The notes beneath the pieces were generated by a model. That model searched no databases, had not been told where the DNA came from, and was given only the letters and a program-made list of their open reading frames with translations. Positions 25,975-34,654 of a stretch of DNA of 64,000 nt are shown piece by piece (positions within the stretch are counted from its first letter, which is position 1; every line of letters begins with the position of its first letter). The DNA comes from Thalassotalea mangrovi (GTDB taxonomy: Bacteria > Pseudomonadota > Gammaproteobacteria > Enterobacterales > Alteromonadaceae), in contig NZ_SWDB01000010.1 of the NCBI RefSeq assembly GCF_005116735.1, positions 1-64,000 of the forward strand, read 5' to 3'. A program made the translations under genes and the position numbers.

Positions 25975-26634
25975 ATGAAATTACTCAGCTCTAATTTTTC
26001 ACCTTTTTCTACCCGAGTGAGAATGCTAATTGCAATCAAAGGCCTGGATATCGATATTGTTAACCCGGAACCGCCATTGCGAACTGAAGCGTTTCGAAAG
26101 CAGTTTCCACTTGCTAAAATTCCGGTCCTGATTCTCGATGATGGTACTCATCTCGCTGAATCCTGGTCAATTATGGAATATCTGGAAGCTGCATTTCCGA
26201 CTCATCCACTCACTCCTGACACTCCTTTAGGCAAAGCACATGCAAGCATGATGTGCCGTTATGCCGATTTACATTTAGGTCCTGCCCTGTTCCCGCTATT
26301 CTCTTTGCTGCTTAGCAAAACTGAGATTGAAGCAGAATCTCTTAGTGATAAGGTATCCCACCTTAGCCATGCTCTGGCTCAGGGTGAGAGGATGTTTGTG
26401 CAGATGAAGCAACAATCGGAATCGGACATGCGCACCCTGCATATTGGTGATATTGCACTGGCATGCAGCTTTTACTTCGCATTGGCAACGCCAAAGCAAT
26501 TAGGCGTGAACGATATCCTTGCCCCATACTCTGAATTACAGACCTGGTGGCAATGGGTGCAGTCAAATGAAGTCATCGCTTCAGGCGTTAAAGAAATGGA
26601 TTGCGCATTGATGCAATTTGTCAACCAGCAATAA
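25975..26634 (+). CDS. Glutathione S-transferase-like protein
   Basis: A 219-residue two-domain GST. The N-terminal thioredoxin-like half starts LLSSNFSPFSTRVRMLIAIKG and has the cis-Pro/Glu-Ser motifs KIPVLIL and LAESWSIMEYLE (glutathione-binding). The C-terminal helical half follows. The family includes maleylacetoacetate isomerases and ring-opening or detoxifying enzymes. In this operon it could conjugate or isomerise an intermediate. AGGATCAAGC precedes the ATG. Confidence 0.8.
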   Translation: MKLLSSNFSPFSTRVRMLIAIKGLDIDIVNPEPPLRTEAFRKQFPLAKIPVLILDDGTHLAESWSIMEYLEAAFPTHPLTPDTPLGKAHASMMCRYADLHLGPALFPLFSLLLSKTEIEAESLSDKVSHLSHALAQGERMFVQMKQQSESDMRTLHIGDIALACSFYFALATPKQLGVNDILAPYSELQTWWQWVQSNEVIASGVKEMDCALMQFVNQQ

Positions 26635-26784
26635 TTGCTACAATCAGTCTGCGACTGCCTGAACTTTTTTCAGTCATAACCTGAAAAATTACTGCTCATA
26701 GCATCAATTTCCCCTCTTAATTATAGATTCATACCCACCCTAAAAACCCAGAATAAACCCCTTTATTTCATAGGGATATACCCA

Positions 26785-26814
26785 TTTGTTATATTAATAT
26801 AACATTATAATGTT
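26785..26814. promoter_or_regulatory. Candidate operator site 2 (TonB receptor gene)
   Basis: GTTATAT-TA-ATATAAC (26788-26803) is a perfect palindrome, overlapped by AACATT-AT-AATGTT (26801-26814). It lies about 130 nt before the receptor gene. The rest of the 26635-26940 gap has no gene. Confidence 0.7.
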
Positions 26815-26940
26815 TTAATGTTGCATCATTATAGCAAAGTGTGTAGATTAGAAATTAACCAGGTTTCGGCTACCTGTTGAACAACAAATCAATAATATCA
26901 AGCCGAATTACTACCTAACTTTAGGGTTATCGAGGTCAAT

Positions 26941-29616
26941 ATGCACAAAAGAGATAAACTCTCGCTGGCAATTACCACCGCGTTAATTGCTCAATTGAGT
27001 ACGGTAAGTATCGCCACAGCCGCTGAAGCATCTGGCGAATTTGCCGAAGAATCCAGCATTGAACGCATCGAAGTCAGAACGCGTCGAATAACGGAAACGA
27101 TTGAAACCATTCCATTAGCTATATCAGCAATCCCGGAAGCACAGATTGCCGAAAAAGGTATTCAGTCCGCTGATGATGTTGCCAAATACGTTAATGGCCT
27201 GGCATTCGATATTGGTGCAGCAGCCAACGATACCCGCCCTAGCCTGCGCGGCTTAACCATTGACCGGGGTCGCCCAAATGTCGCGGTTTTGGTCGATGGT
27301 GTTGATGTTTCGTCCGAGTCGGTTACTCTTGCCGGTGGTGGTATTACCGCCAATATGAAGTTGCTTGATCTCCAACAGGTAGAGGTAGTCAAAGGACCGC
27401 AAAGCGTAAACTACGGACGTAGTGCCTTTTCCGGTGCTATTAACTATGTAACCAAGCGTCCAAGTTTCGATAACGAAGGTAACTTTATGCTCAATGTCGC
27501 GGAGCATGGTATCTATGATATTTCCGCGTCCTATGAAGGAGCCATAACCGACAGCTTCGCCGCAAAAATTAAATTAATCGATTCGGCGAGTGACGGATAT
27601 TATGAAAATCCCAATACAGGAGGGGCTCTCGGTGAGTCTGATGTCAGTGGCGGTGCCCTGTCTTTCTTCTTTATTCCCTCCGATAGTTTCAGTGCCTACT
27701 TTCGCGCTGAATACTCGGATGAGCAACATGGTCCTCGGCCTGTTGTAGCAATAAACTCCATGTTGCCGGAATTTGATCCGCAAACCAATTTCTTCGCCAC
27801 CGGTAGTGTCAACACGGCACAGGGCGGGGGAATGTTTCCTTATGAGTTCGATGAGAACGGTGTTGGTGTTGATTGTAGTATGGCTTATCAGTACCCCTAC
27901 TGGGACTCATTCAATAATGTCCTGGCGATGATGGGCTTTCCACCACAACCAGCCTGTCGGGCAATGGTGACCGGCGATATCAGGGTTGGCGAAGATATGA
28001 TAGATCTGTCTCCAGACCCATTAACCGGTAAGGATTACCCGGGGACGTCAATTGAAAACACTCGTGCGTCACTGGAGCTTGAGTGGGATTTCGATAGCAT
28101 GAGCTTTGTATCGATAACAGCATACACCAAAAGCGATGCCTACATTCAGGAAGATTTTGATAAAACTGACTTCCGCATATACTCTGATCCCGTTGGCGTA
28201 CCCTTCGCTAATATACCACCGTGGTCACAATTTGGTATGCAAAGTGATGTGGATACCAGCTATGATGTCGAACAATTTAATCAGGAATTTCGCCTCACCG
28301 GCGAAGGTGAAAGTTATAACTGGGTCGTCTCAGGGTTGTATTGGTATGAAGAAATGGATACCGGTTTTGGTAGCCAGTTCTGGTTACGTGAAGGCGCCAG
28401 CGAAGAAGTTTTACTTGCGCAATTTGCCCAGTCACCGTTTACCAGCTTTATTACCGACATTAAAAACGAACCCTTACCTAAAGGGGAAAACCGGATTACG
28501 CCAATTACCCGCGATACCGAACACTGGTCGGTTGCGGCACTGATTAATTTCGCTCTCACCGATGATATGAACCTTACTTTTGAAGGTCGTTATATGGATG
28601 AGACGATTGAATACACAGGTAATGCCGATGATCGTACCTTTGATGCGTTCAATATCGACAACTCAGTGATATTCGATCCCAACAACCCACCAACATTTAC
28701 TTCACCAAATCCAAATTATTTTACCTCGAACAGTGTTAGCAGCGATGAGTTTTTACCGCGTATCACTTTCGATTATCAGGTGAATGACACAGTGTTCACT
28801 TACGCATCCGCCGCGAAAGGTTTCAAGCCAGGCGGTATCACCACGACGGATGCCAATGGTGACGTCAGTACCGGTGAATATAAGCCAGAAACGCTATGGG
28901 CATACGAAATTGGTGCCAAGGCATTTAACGAGAAAAATAATGTACTGGTGAATCTCGCTGCATTCTATTGGGAATATACAGATCAGCAGGTTCCTTATAC
29001 GTTCTTTAATGATATTGGTCTGGCGACCGTATCGGTCATTAATGCCGGTGAAACCGTGTCTCAGGGTGTTGAGCTTGACAGTATTTGGCAGATCACACCA
29101 AGTTTCAGGATGTCCTTTGCCTACCTTTATTCGGATGCAGAATATACCAGCTTTAATGTCGCTGAGATTATCGCCAGCACAGATATACCCAGTGCCAGCG
29201 TCAACGATGTCGATAAAATGATAGCGGGTAACGCTGATGCAGACTTTACTGGCAAGCGTTTAACCATGTCGCCCAAGCATTCAGCCACCTTTAGTGCCCG
29301 ATATAGTACCGAATTTGGTAAATATGGAGCATTTATTGAAATGTTTGGCCAATACAAGTCAGAGCGTAATGTTGACCGTGGTGGTTATGCGCAATTACCA
29401 GCGTATGATGAATGGGACTTAACTGCAGGTCTTGAAGCGGACAGTTGGAAACTGACCCTATATGTTGAGAATCTGTTCGATGATGACACCATTAAGTCAT
29501 CCGTTGGTAACGTTGGCTATGGTTTCTTCCCAGATGGCAGAGCCCTGCCATTCTCGGTACACGCAACGCTGCCACAGCCGCGCACTGCAGGAGCCAGAGT
29601 CATGTTCACTTTCTAA
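26941..29616 (+). CDS. TonB-dependent outer-membrane receptor
   Basis: An 891-residue receptor. A signal peptide (about 1-27, ending SIATAAEA) is followed by a TonB-box-like IERIEVRTRR, the plug domain (about 55-165) with LRGLTIDRGRPNVAVLVDGV and VEVVKGPQSVNYGRSAFSGAINYVTKRP, then the 22-strand barrel. The C-terminus ends in the aromatic signature ARVMFTF. The subclass is the large FecA-like/'sphingomonad-type' receptors used for complex organic molecules. In context it probably imports the cluster's substrate, possibly a porphyrin-like compound. An operator-like palindrome lies upstream and a strong terminator downstream. Confidence 0.9.
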   Translation: MHKRDKLSLAITTALIAQLSTVSIATAAEASGEFAEESSIERIEVRTRRITETIETIPLAISAIPEAQIAEKGIQSADDVAKYVNGLAFDIGAAANDTRPSLRGLTIDRGRPNVAVLVDGVDVSSESVTLAGGGITANMKLLDLQQVEVVKGPQSVNYGRSAFSGAINYVTKRPSFDNEGNFMLNVAEHGIYDISASYEGAITDSFAAKIKLIDSASDGYYENPNTGGALGESDVSGGALSFFFIPSDSFSAYFRAEYSDEQHGPRPVVAINSMLPEFDPQTNFFATGSVNTAQGGGMFPYEFDENGVGVDCSMAYQYPYWDSFNNVLAMMGFPPQPACRAMVTGDIRVGEDMIDLSPDPLTGKDYPGTSIENTRASLELEWDFDSMSFVSITAYTKSDAYIQEDFDKTDFRIYSDPVGVPFANIPPWSQFGMQSDVDTSYDVEQFNQEFRLTGEGESYNWVVSGLYWYEEMDTGFGSQFWLREGASEEVLLAQFAQSPFTSFITDIKNEPLPKGENRITPITRDTEHWSVAALINFALTDDMNLTFEGRYMDETIEYTGNADDRTFDAFNIDNSVIFDPNNPPTFTSPNPNYFTSNSVSSDEFLPRITFDYQVNDTVFTYASAAKGFKPGGITTTDANGDVSTGEYKPETLWAYEIGAKAFNEKNNVLVNLAAFYWEYTDQQVPYTFFNDIGLATVSVINAGETVSQGVELDSIWQITPSFRMSFAYLYSDAEYTSFNVAEIIASTDIPSASVNDVDKMIAGNADADFTGKRLTMSPKHSATFSARYSTEFGKYGAFIEMFGQYKSERNVDRGGYAQLPAYDEWDLTAGLEADSWKLTLYVENLFDDDTIKSSVGNVGYGFFPDGRALPFSVHATLPQPRTAGARVMFTF

Positions 29617-29629
29617 GCAAAGTGAACCG

Positions 29630-29658
29630 AAAAAAGGAGTGCGTTGCACTCCTTTTTT
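29630..29658 (+). terminator. Terminator of the TonB receptor gene
   Basis: AAAAAGGAGTGC-gtt-GCACTCCTTTTTT: a perfect stem followed by a T-run. Confidence 0.92.
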
Positions 29659-29755
29659 ATGGCACGATAACTAATGATTCTGTGCCTGATGACTAACCGA
29701 TACTGAATAAAATCGATTTAAAACAAAAATAACCCCAAGTTGTAAGGACCGCCAT

Positions 29756-30676
29756 ATGAGCGAACAAACCATAGCACCCTCTGAAACTTTACACGACATT
29801 CGCAAAAATACGCTGATAGTCAGCCTGCTTGTCTATTGTTTTATCACCCTGCAAAAACCCATCAGTCATATGGTGGTGGTAAGTCTGATTTATGCCATGC
29901 CAGCAGATTTCACCTGGAAATACCTGGTTAGCTTCGTTTATGGCTGTATCGGTGTTGTCCTGGTCTATAAAGGCTTAAAGATGGATGAAGTCAAAGGCTC
30001 AATCATGGGTTTCCTCGGAGCCATGCTTATCTGGGATGGGTGGTTCGAACTCGGACTGGATTTTTTTGAGCACAACAACCACATTCCGATGGTAAAAGAT
30101 GCAGCCGGCACACCGGTTTTACTTGGTTCCCACAACATCCTCGAAATATCCGGTTTGTTCCTGTTACCAATTCTATTATTGACCATGTTCAACAAAGATA
30201 TGCGTTGCCGCATGTTACTTTGGATTCGAAAGTCCATTGGTATTCGCGACGGTTTGGGCAAGCCGACACCAGGCATCAAGCCTCAGGTATCTAGAATTGC
30301 CGCTACCGAATACGTCTTCGTCAACTGGTTTATGTATGTGTTGATGATTACCATCCTCGATCCCCGCGTTGCTGGTACCTGGCACCCTGCCACCTATCTA
30401 TTATCGGCTGCAATCTTTGTTTGGTCGCTATATCTGCTTTACCGCCATACCAAACAAACCGAAGTAGGATTGATGATCCGCTACGCCATTGGTGCAGCGG
30501 GAGTTTGTTGGTATAACTTTGAAATCACTACGTACTGGGGCTGGTATACAGAATTTTGGATTCGCCCCGACCTCAACCCCATTTCCTGCGCTGTGGTAAT
30601 CATAGTATTCGTTGCCATTGCTCGTTTTCTCTGGACCACACCAATTAATCCAGATACCGGTAAATCTGCAAAATAA
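29756..30676 (+). CDS. Polytopic membrane protein of unknown function
   Basis: A 306-residue protein with about seven to eight hydrophobic segments, no signal peptide and no recognised transporter motif. Several Trp, His and Tyr residues lie at segment ends (WDGWFELGLDFFEHNNH, WYNFEITTYWGWYTEFW). TAAGGACCGCC precedes the ATG. It follows the receptor gene terminator, so it has its own promoter or depends on read-through. It is one of five unidentified membrane proteins in this region. Confidence 0.65.
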   Translation: MSEQTIAPSETLHDIRKNTLIVSLLVYCFITLQKPISHMVVVSLIYAMPADFTWKYLVSFVYGCIGVVLVYKGLKMDEVKGSIMGFLGAMLIWDGWFELGLDFFEHNNHIPMVKDAAGTPVLLGSHNILEISGLFLLPILLLTMFNKDMRCRMLLWIRKSIGIRDGLGKPTPGIKPQVSRIAATEYVFVNWFMYVLMITILDPRVAGTWHPATYLLSAAIFVWSLYLLYRHTKQTEVGLMIRYAIGAAGVCWYNFEITTYWGWYTEFWIRPDLNPISCAVVIIVFVAIARFLWTTPINPDTGKSAK

Positions 30677-30928
30677 TTTATTCGAGGTGGTGCGACAGCA
30701 TCACCTCTTCATTTCATCTCCCCCCGATTTAGCCTGAAGCGTCAATACCACAGATATTCCTGGCATTCCCATAGGATTAGCCTGGTGATTACGAAAATGT
30801 TAGTATAAGACGTTTGTATTTAACCCAGGAATATTGGATCTGGGGCCTTAAAAAATAAACCTGAAGAGATCTGAACGGAAAAATGCTTCGTAATATGGTT
30901 TATAAATTCGCTAATGTAGGATAAGACA

Positions 30929-31216
30929 ATGAACACTTTAATGAAATCGGTATTACTGGCCTCCGGACTTTCGCTTGCAACCGTTGCACAGGCGAATGTC
31001 GGAATCGACCAAGAGGTTTGTAATTACATTAAAGAAGATAACAAATCGCAGTTAAACAAAACCCTGAAGAGCAAACGTTTGAGCGTTGACAGCGTATACA
31101 AGTTCACCGAGTGCGAAGGCATGGACATCTTTGCCTATGCCAACAAAATGAATGCCACTGAAACTTTGGAATATCTGAATAAGAAAGCTTCCAAGCGTTT
31201 AAAACGCACTATGTAA
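30929..31216 (+). CDS. Small exported protein, probably DUF3718
   Basis: A 95-residue protein with a signal peptide (MNTLMKSVLLASGLSLATVAQA). The mature part has two cysteines (VCNYIKEDN and FTECEGMD) that may form a disulfide, a pattern I associate with DUF3718 proteins of marine gammaproteobacteria. GTAGGATAAG precedes the ATG. It has its own terminator at 31252-31276 and no operator-like palindrome, so it may be unrelated to the catabolic genes. Confidence 0.65.
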   Translation: MNTLMKSVLLASGLSLATVAQANVGIDQEVCNYIKEDNKSQLNKTLKSKRLSVDSVYKFTECEGMDIFAYANKMNATETLEYLNKKASKRLKRTM

Positions 31217-31251
31217 CTATCGCGCAGTGATTATTGCGTAACAATAATGAG

Positions 31252-31276
31252 AAAGAGGCCATTGGCCTCTTTTTTT
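31252..31276 (+). terminator. Terminator of the DUF3718-like gene
   Basis: AGAGGCC-att-GGCCTCT followed by TTTTTTT. Confidence 0.92.
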
Positions 31277-31320
31277 ATCGAACACAAATCACACCTGATC
31301 TTCCACCTTCTATCAACAAA

Positions 31321-31342
31321 GTTGTACTATTAATATAACAAT
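31321..31342. promoter_or_regulatory. Candidate operator site 3 (hydrolase operon)
   Basis: GTACTAT-TA-ATATAAC; the right half-site is intact and the left is degenerate (15 of 20 consensus positions). It is about 70 nt upstream of the first hydrolase gene. Confidence 0.5.
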
Positions 31343-31409
31343 ATGATAAATTAAAGCTATTGCGGCGCGTCTGCCGATATGGATTACCAATTCAAAAGAA
31401 GGAACTGCG

Positions 31410-32387
31410 ATGGACTGGCGCTTTATTACGGTACCCATAAAAATTGTCCTAACCCTGTTGCTCAGCATCATTTTGATCTACTGCGCCTGGGTGTTAATTG
31501 CCTTCAGAGACATCCCTGTTGAAAATCTGGAACGCAAATACGGTGGCAACAATCTTCAACAGGTCAACATTGATGGCGTAAACCTGCGCTACAAAGTCGA
31601 AGGTTCAGGGCCCGTCGTCGTTCTCATCCATTCGCATTTTTACACCATGCGCCAATGGCAACCTTGGGTCGATGTATTAAAGGACAGGTTTACCTTAGTT
31701 CGTTACGATTTAACCAGTCACGGACTGACTGGACCAGATCCGAAAAATGATTATTCCCGTGCCAGGGGAGCAGAGCTTTTAGATGGTCTTATCAACCACC
31801 TTAACATCGACAAAGCCAGTATTGTTGGTAGTTCAACTGGCGCCGGCATTGCCTATTACTACGCCGCCGAATATCCCGACAAAATAAATAAACTGGTACT
31901 CATTAACGCCCCTGGCATGCCAAAAGTGAGCAATAAATATATGCAACGTGAGCTGCCTGATTGGGGCGGCGTTCTTCTGTATCTATTACCAGAGTCGTTG
32001 TTTAAGCCATTCCTGCAAGCCCCGGTGATCGATAAAAAATTAATTACCGACAGCAGCGTTGAGGAGTTTCATGAAATGTATCGCCGCGACGGCAACCGGA
32101 TGGCGGAATACCAACGCCTGCTACAGTGGGATAAATCGGATATCAGTCCGTTACTGAACAAAATTACATCACAGACCCTGGTAATGTGGGGAGAAGATAA
32201 CCCGCAGTTACCAGTCGATCATGTGCAACTGTTCGTGGAAAAATTAACCAATGCGCCTCAGGTACAACAAATTATCTACCCAAATATTGGCCATGTTATT
32301 CCCCTCGAACTACCAATACGATCGGCCAAAGATACCGCTGAGTTTTTAGAAACGGAACATAAGTTAGCCAGGGAGGAAAGTGAATGA
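31410..32387 (+). CDS. Membrane-anchored alpha/beta hydrolase
   Basis: A 325-residue alpha/beta-hydrolase. An N-terminal membrane anchor (about residues 8-32) is followed by the oxyanion region LIHSHFYTMRQW, the nucleophile elbow GSSTG with Ser142, an acid in VMWGEDNPQLP and His in PNIGHVIP. The anchor implies that the catalytic domain faces the periplasm. Pheophytinases and many esterases share this fold. In context it might release phytol or a methyl ester from a chlorophyll derivative (inference). GAAGGAACTGCG precedes the ATG, and the last four bases overlap the next gene (ATGA). Confidence 0.75.
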   Translation: MDWRFITVPIKIVLTLLLSIILIYCAWVLIAFRDIPVENLERKYGGNNLQQVNIDGVNLRYKVEGSGPVVVLIHSHFYTMRQWQPWVDVLKDRFTLVRYDLTSHGLTGPDPKNDYSRARGAELLDGLINHLNIDKASIVGSSTGAGIAYYYAAEYPDKINKLVLINAPGMPKVSNKYMQRELPDWGGVLLYLLPESLFKPFLQAPVIDKKLITDSSVEEFHEMYRRDGNRMAEYQRLLQWDKSDISPLLNKITSQTLVMWGEDNPQLPVDHVQLFVEKLTNAPQVQQIIYPNIGHVIPLELPIRSAKDTAEFLETEHKLAREESE

Positions 32388-33406
32388 GCAAGTATAAACT
32401 AACCATCGTATTATTCAGCGTCTTGATGGTATTGGCTTGTTCTGAGCCGCCTGTTTTACCAGAGGCAAAACCGTTGCAGGCAAGCGCAGAGCAACTGGCA
32501 CAAATCCCTTTTCGTAGTGCGGGTGAACTGCAAATAAAAATAAACCGGGATATCGAACTGTACAACCAAGATTTAAACCGCCCCCTATCCTTAACCGCGA
32601 TGTATCCTGCACAAGGAGAAGACTATCCGCTGGTAATTTTCTCACCTGGAAACTTCTCGAATAAAGATTATTATGATGCCGTACTTGCCCACTGGGTAAG
32701 TCACGGCTACGTTGTGCTCGCCCCGCAGCATGAAGATTGTTGTGGCATGGTCAACGGTATCTTCAATAGCCTTTGGTACGGTGAATTTGGTTTGGTAGAA
32801 CAACGGATTCTCGACATTAACTTTCTCCTCAGCCAATTATCGAACCTGGCGCAACAGATCCCAGAGCTTCACAATAAATTTGATGAAGATAACATCGCTA
32901 TGGCGGGCCACTCGTTTGGTGGCTTTACGGCTCAGCAATTCGCCGGTGCCGGAACCTATAATCCGGACGACGGACAATATCATTACTATCAGAACCCTGA
33001 TATCAAAGCAGTCGTCGCCCTGTCACCACCTGGGCCCATGTTTGATGTTATCACCAAAGACAGCTGGCATTCCGTCAAAGGGCCGATGTTAATTACCACC
33101 GGTACCTGGGATGTCGACGGACGCTTTTTTAAAACCTGGGATGTACACAAGATGTCGTTTGACACCGCATCCGATGCCAACCAGTATGCGCTTGTTATCG
33201 AAGGTGCCGACCATTATCTTGGCAATCTGATTTGTCGCCCGGAACGCGAGCATGCGCCGCAAACTGATGCATTAACCATGGTCAACGCGGCCACAACCGC
33301 ATTTTTGCATCGTTATTTAAAGGCCGATGAAGATACGGCAACCCTACTAGAAGCAGATACACTGACCACCCTGACCCAAGGTTTTGCCTATATCGAGTCT
33401 CGCTAA
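32384..33406 (+). CDS. Lipoprotein alpha/beta hydrolase, chlorophyllase/PAF-acetylhydrolase-like
   Basis: A 340-residue lipoprotein: lipobox MVLAC with Cys19, so the enzyme is tethered to a membrane. The strand/loop YPLVIFSPGNFSNKDYYDAV and SHGYVVLAPQ resemble chlorophyllases and PAF acetylhydrolases, and the nucleophile is Ser177 in GHSFGG. Later residues ITTGTWDVDG and EGADHYLG supply acid and His. It is coupled to the preceding hydrolase by a 4-nt overlap. If the cluster acts on chlorophyll, this is the best candidate for phytyl-ester hydrolysis; a general esterase role cannot be excluded. Confidence 0.75.
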   Translation: MSKYKLTIVLFSVLMVLACSEPPVLPEAKPLQASAEQLAQIPFRSAGELQIKINRDIELYNQDLNRPLSLTAMYPAQGEDYPLVIFSPGNFSNKDYYDAVLAHWVSHGYVVLAPQHEDCCGMVNGIFNSLWYGEFGLVEQRILDINFLLSQLSNLAQQIPELHNKFDEDNIAMAGHSFGGFTAQQFAGAGTYNPDDGQYHYYQNPDIKAVVALSPPGPMFDVITKDSWHSVKGPMLITTGTWDVDGRFFKTWDVHKMSFDTASDANQYALVIEGADHYLGNLICRPEREHAPQTDALTMVNAATTAFLHRYLKADEDTATLLEADTLTTLTQGFAYIESR

Positions 33407-33413
33407 AACTAAT

Positions 33414-33461
33414 GGGGTCAGGTCTTGAATTTCGCTATTGGGGTCAGGTCTTGAATTTCGC
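33414..33461. repeat. REP sequences at the left end of the RAYT gene
   Basis: Two direct copies of GGGGTCAGGTCTTGAATTTC (33414 and 33440), 4 nt apart. The second supplies the stop codon of the RAYT gene on the minus strand. Confidence 0.8.
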
Positions 33462-34289
33462 AACTATGCGACTGACCGTGGAATAGTGAACCTCAAAGTA
33501 TCGAGCAATTTCATTCATCGAATATGCACCAGTAGCGTAAGCCTGACTGATACCTTGATATTTATCCGTGTCAAAAATTTCTTTGTAATATTGAAGTGGC
33601 CTGGCGGCGGGTCTTTTTTGTTTTATTGGTATTTCACATAACGACTGGTTTGAATCTTTGAGCATGTCAAGGGCGTTATTAACGAAGTCCAGGTCGCCTA
33701 AAAACACCTGGTTTTTTAGATGCTGCCAAATCTCGACATCTGCTCCCTGACTCACAAAGCGCTGATACTGCAGTGTTGCGGCAGCTCTATTACTAGCAAA
33801 TAACGATAACGTTTTGTCCGTTGCAAGCCAGTTGGGAGAGCTAATTTTTCCAATCGTAGATAGGTAACTACTCCATCGCCACTCATCAAGTCTCGATACC
33901 AAGCCTTTGGCCCTAACCGGGTTGAGAACAATGTAACGACACAGCTCGAGAAAATAGTTTTCTCTTTGCACCAAAATAGCTTTATATCGCCCCTGAAACA
34001 GGTGACCTTGACGTTTATAACGCCAATTAAACTTTTGTGTAAAGACACCATTTAATTGCCGCATACCTGTCGATAAATTGGGCTCCGGAGTCTCTAGCAG
34101 CAAATGATAGTGATTTGGCATCAAACAATACGCATGAATAATCCAGTTAAATCGATTACATACATGCGTTAGAACAGTCAAAAACATTTGATAATCGACT
34201 GTATCTCTATAAATATTTCTCCGCTCGTTTCCTCTGGAGGTCACATGATACAACGCACCTTCATATTCAATTCTCAATGGTCGACTCAT
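33444..34289 (-). CDS. REP-associated tyrosine transposase (RAYT, Y1 family)
   Basis: A 281-residue single-strand-type transposase. MSRPLRIEYEGALYHVTSRGN opens the Y1/HUH domain; the metal-binding HUH is H60-Y-H62 in MPNHYHLLLE, and the candidate catalytic tyrosine is in LCRYIVLNPVRAK. A C-terminal helix-turn-helix (MNEIARYFEVHYSTVSRIV) binds DNA. RAYTs mobilise or maintain REP hairpins, and REP copies flank this gene. The start at 34289 matches the family. It interrupts the catabolic region but not a coding unit. Confidence 0.9.
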   Translation of the reverse strand: MSRPLRIEYEGALYHVTSRGNERRNIYRDTVDYQMFLTVLTHVCNRFNWIIHAYCLMPNHYHLLLETPEPNLSTGMRQLNGVFTQKFNWRYKRQGHLFQGRYKAILVQRENYFLELCRYIVLNPVRAKGLVSRLDEWRWSSYLSTIGKISSPNWLATDKTLSLFASNRAAATLQYQRFVSQGADVEIWQHLKNQVFLGDLDFVNNALDMLKDSNQSLCEIPIKQKRPAARPLQYYKEIFDTDKYQGISQAYATGAYSMNEIARYFEVHYSTVSRIVAKFKT

Positions 34290-34345
34290 ACTCTCATCCC
34301 TGAATGCCAATAATTCTGACTATAGGACAAAAATAAGAAGTAAAA

Positions 34346-34368
34346 TGGGGGCAGGTCTTGAATTTCGC
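34346..34368. repeat. REP sequence at the right end of the RAYT gene
   Basis: TGGGGGCAGGTCTTGAATTT, in the same orientation as the two left copies with one substitution. Confidence 0.75.
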
Positions 34369-34376
34369 ATTCATCG

Positions 34377-34635
34377 GCCATCAACCAATCAGGAATTACA
34401 AAAGCGGAAATTAACTTATTGAATAATAACCTTTATCAATAAGTTTCAATGCGAGCATGCACGGATCAAGACCTGACCCCAATAGATGACCCCATAAGAC
34501 CTACATTAGCCTTTTAATTTAGTATGCACCTGCCATCAACCAATCAGGAATTACAAAAATAGAAGTTAACTTATTGAATCATAGCCTTTATCAATGACTT
34601 TCAATGTAAGCGTGCACGGTTCAAGACCTGACCCC
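34377..34635. repeat. Tandem 104-bp direct repeats ending in inverted REP halves
   Basis: 34377-34480 and 34532-34635 are two diverged copies of the same 104-bp block. Each begins GCCATCAACCAATCAGGAAT and ends CAAGACCTGACCCC (the inverse of the REP core). They lie between the RAYT gene and the rubredoxin reductase gene. They look like the product of a REP-linked duplication. No gene is present. Confidence 0.75.
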
Positions 34636-34654
34636 ATTAGACTTTACCTGGTTC

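Noticed and set aside
33414..34635. A conventional insertion sequence
   Set aside because: The gene is a Y1/HUH RAYT and the flanking repeats are REP cores, not terminal inverted repeats with a target duplication.
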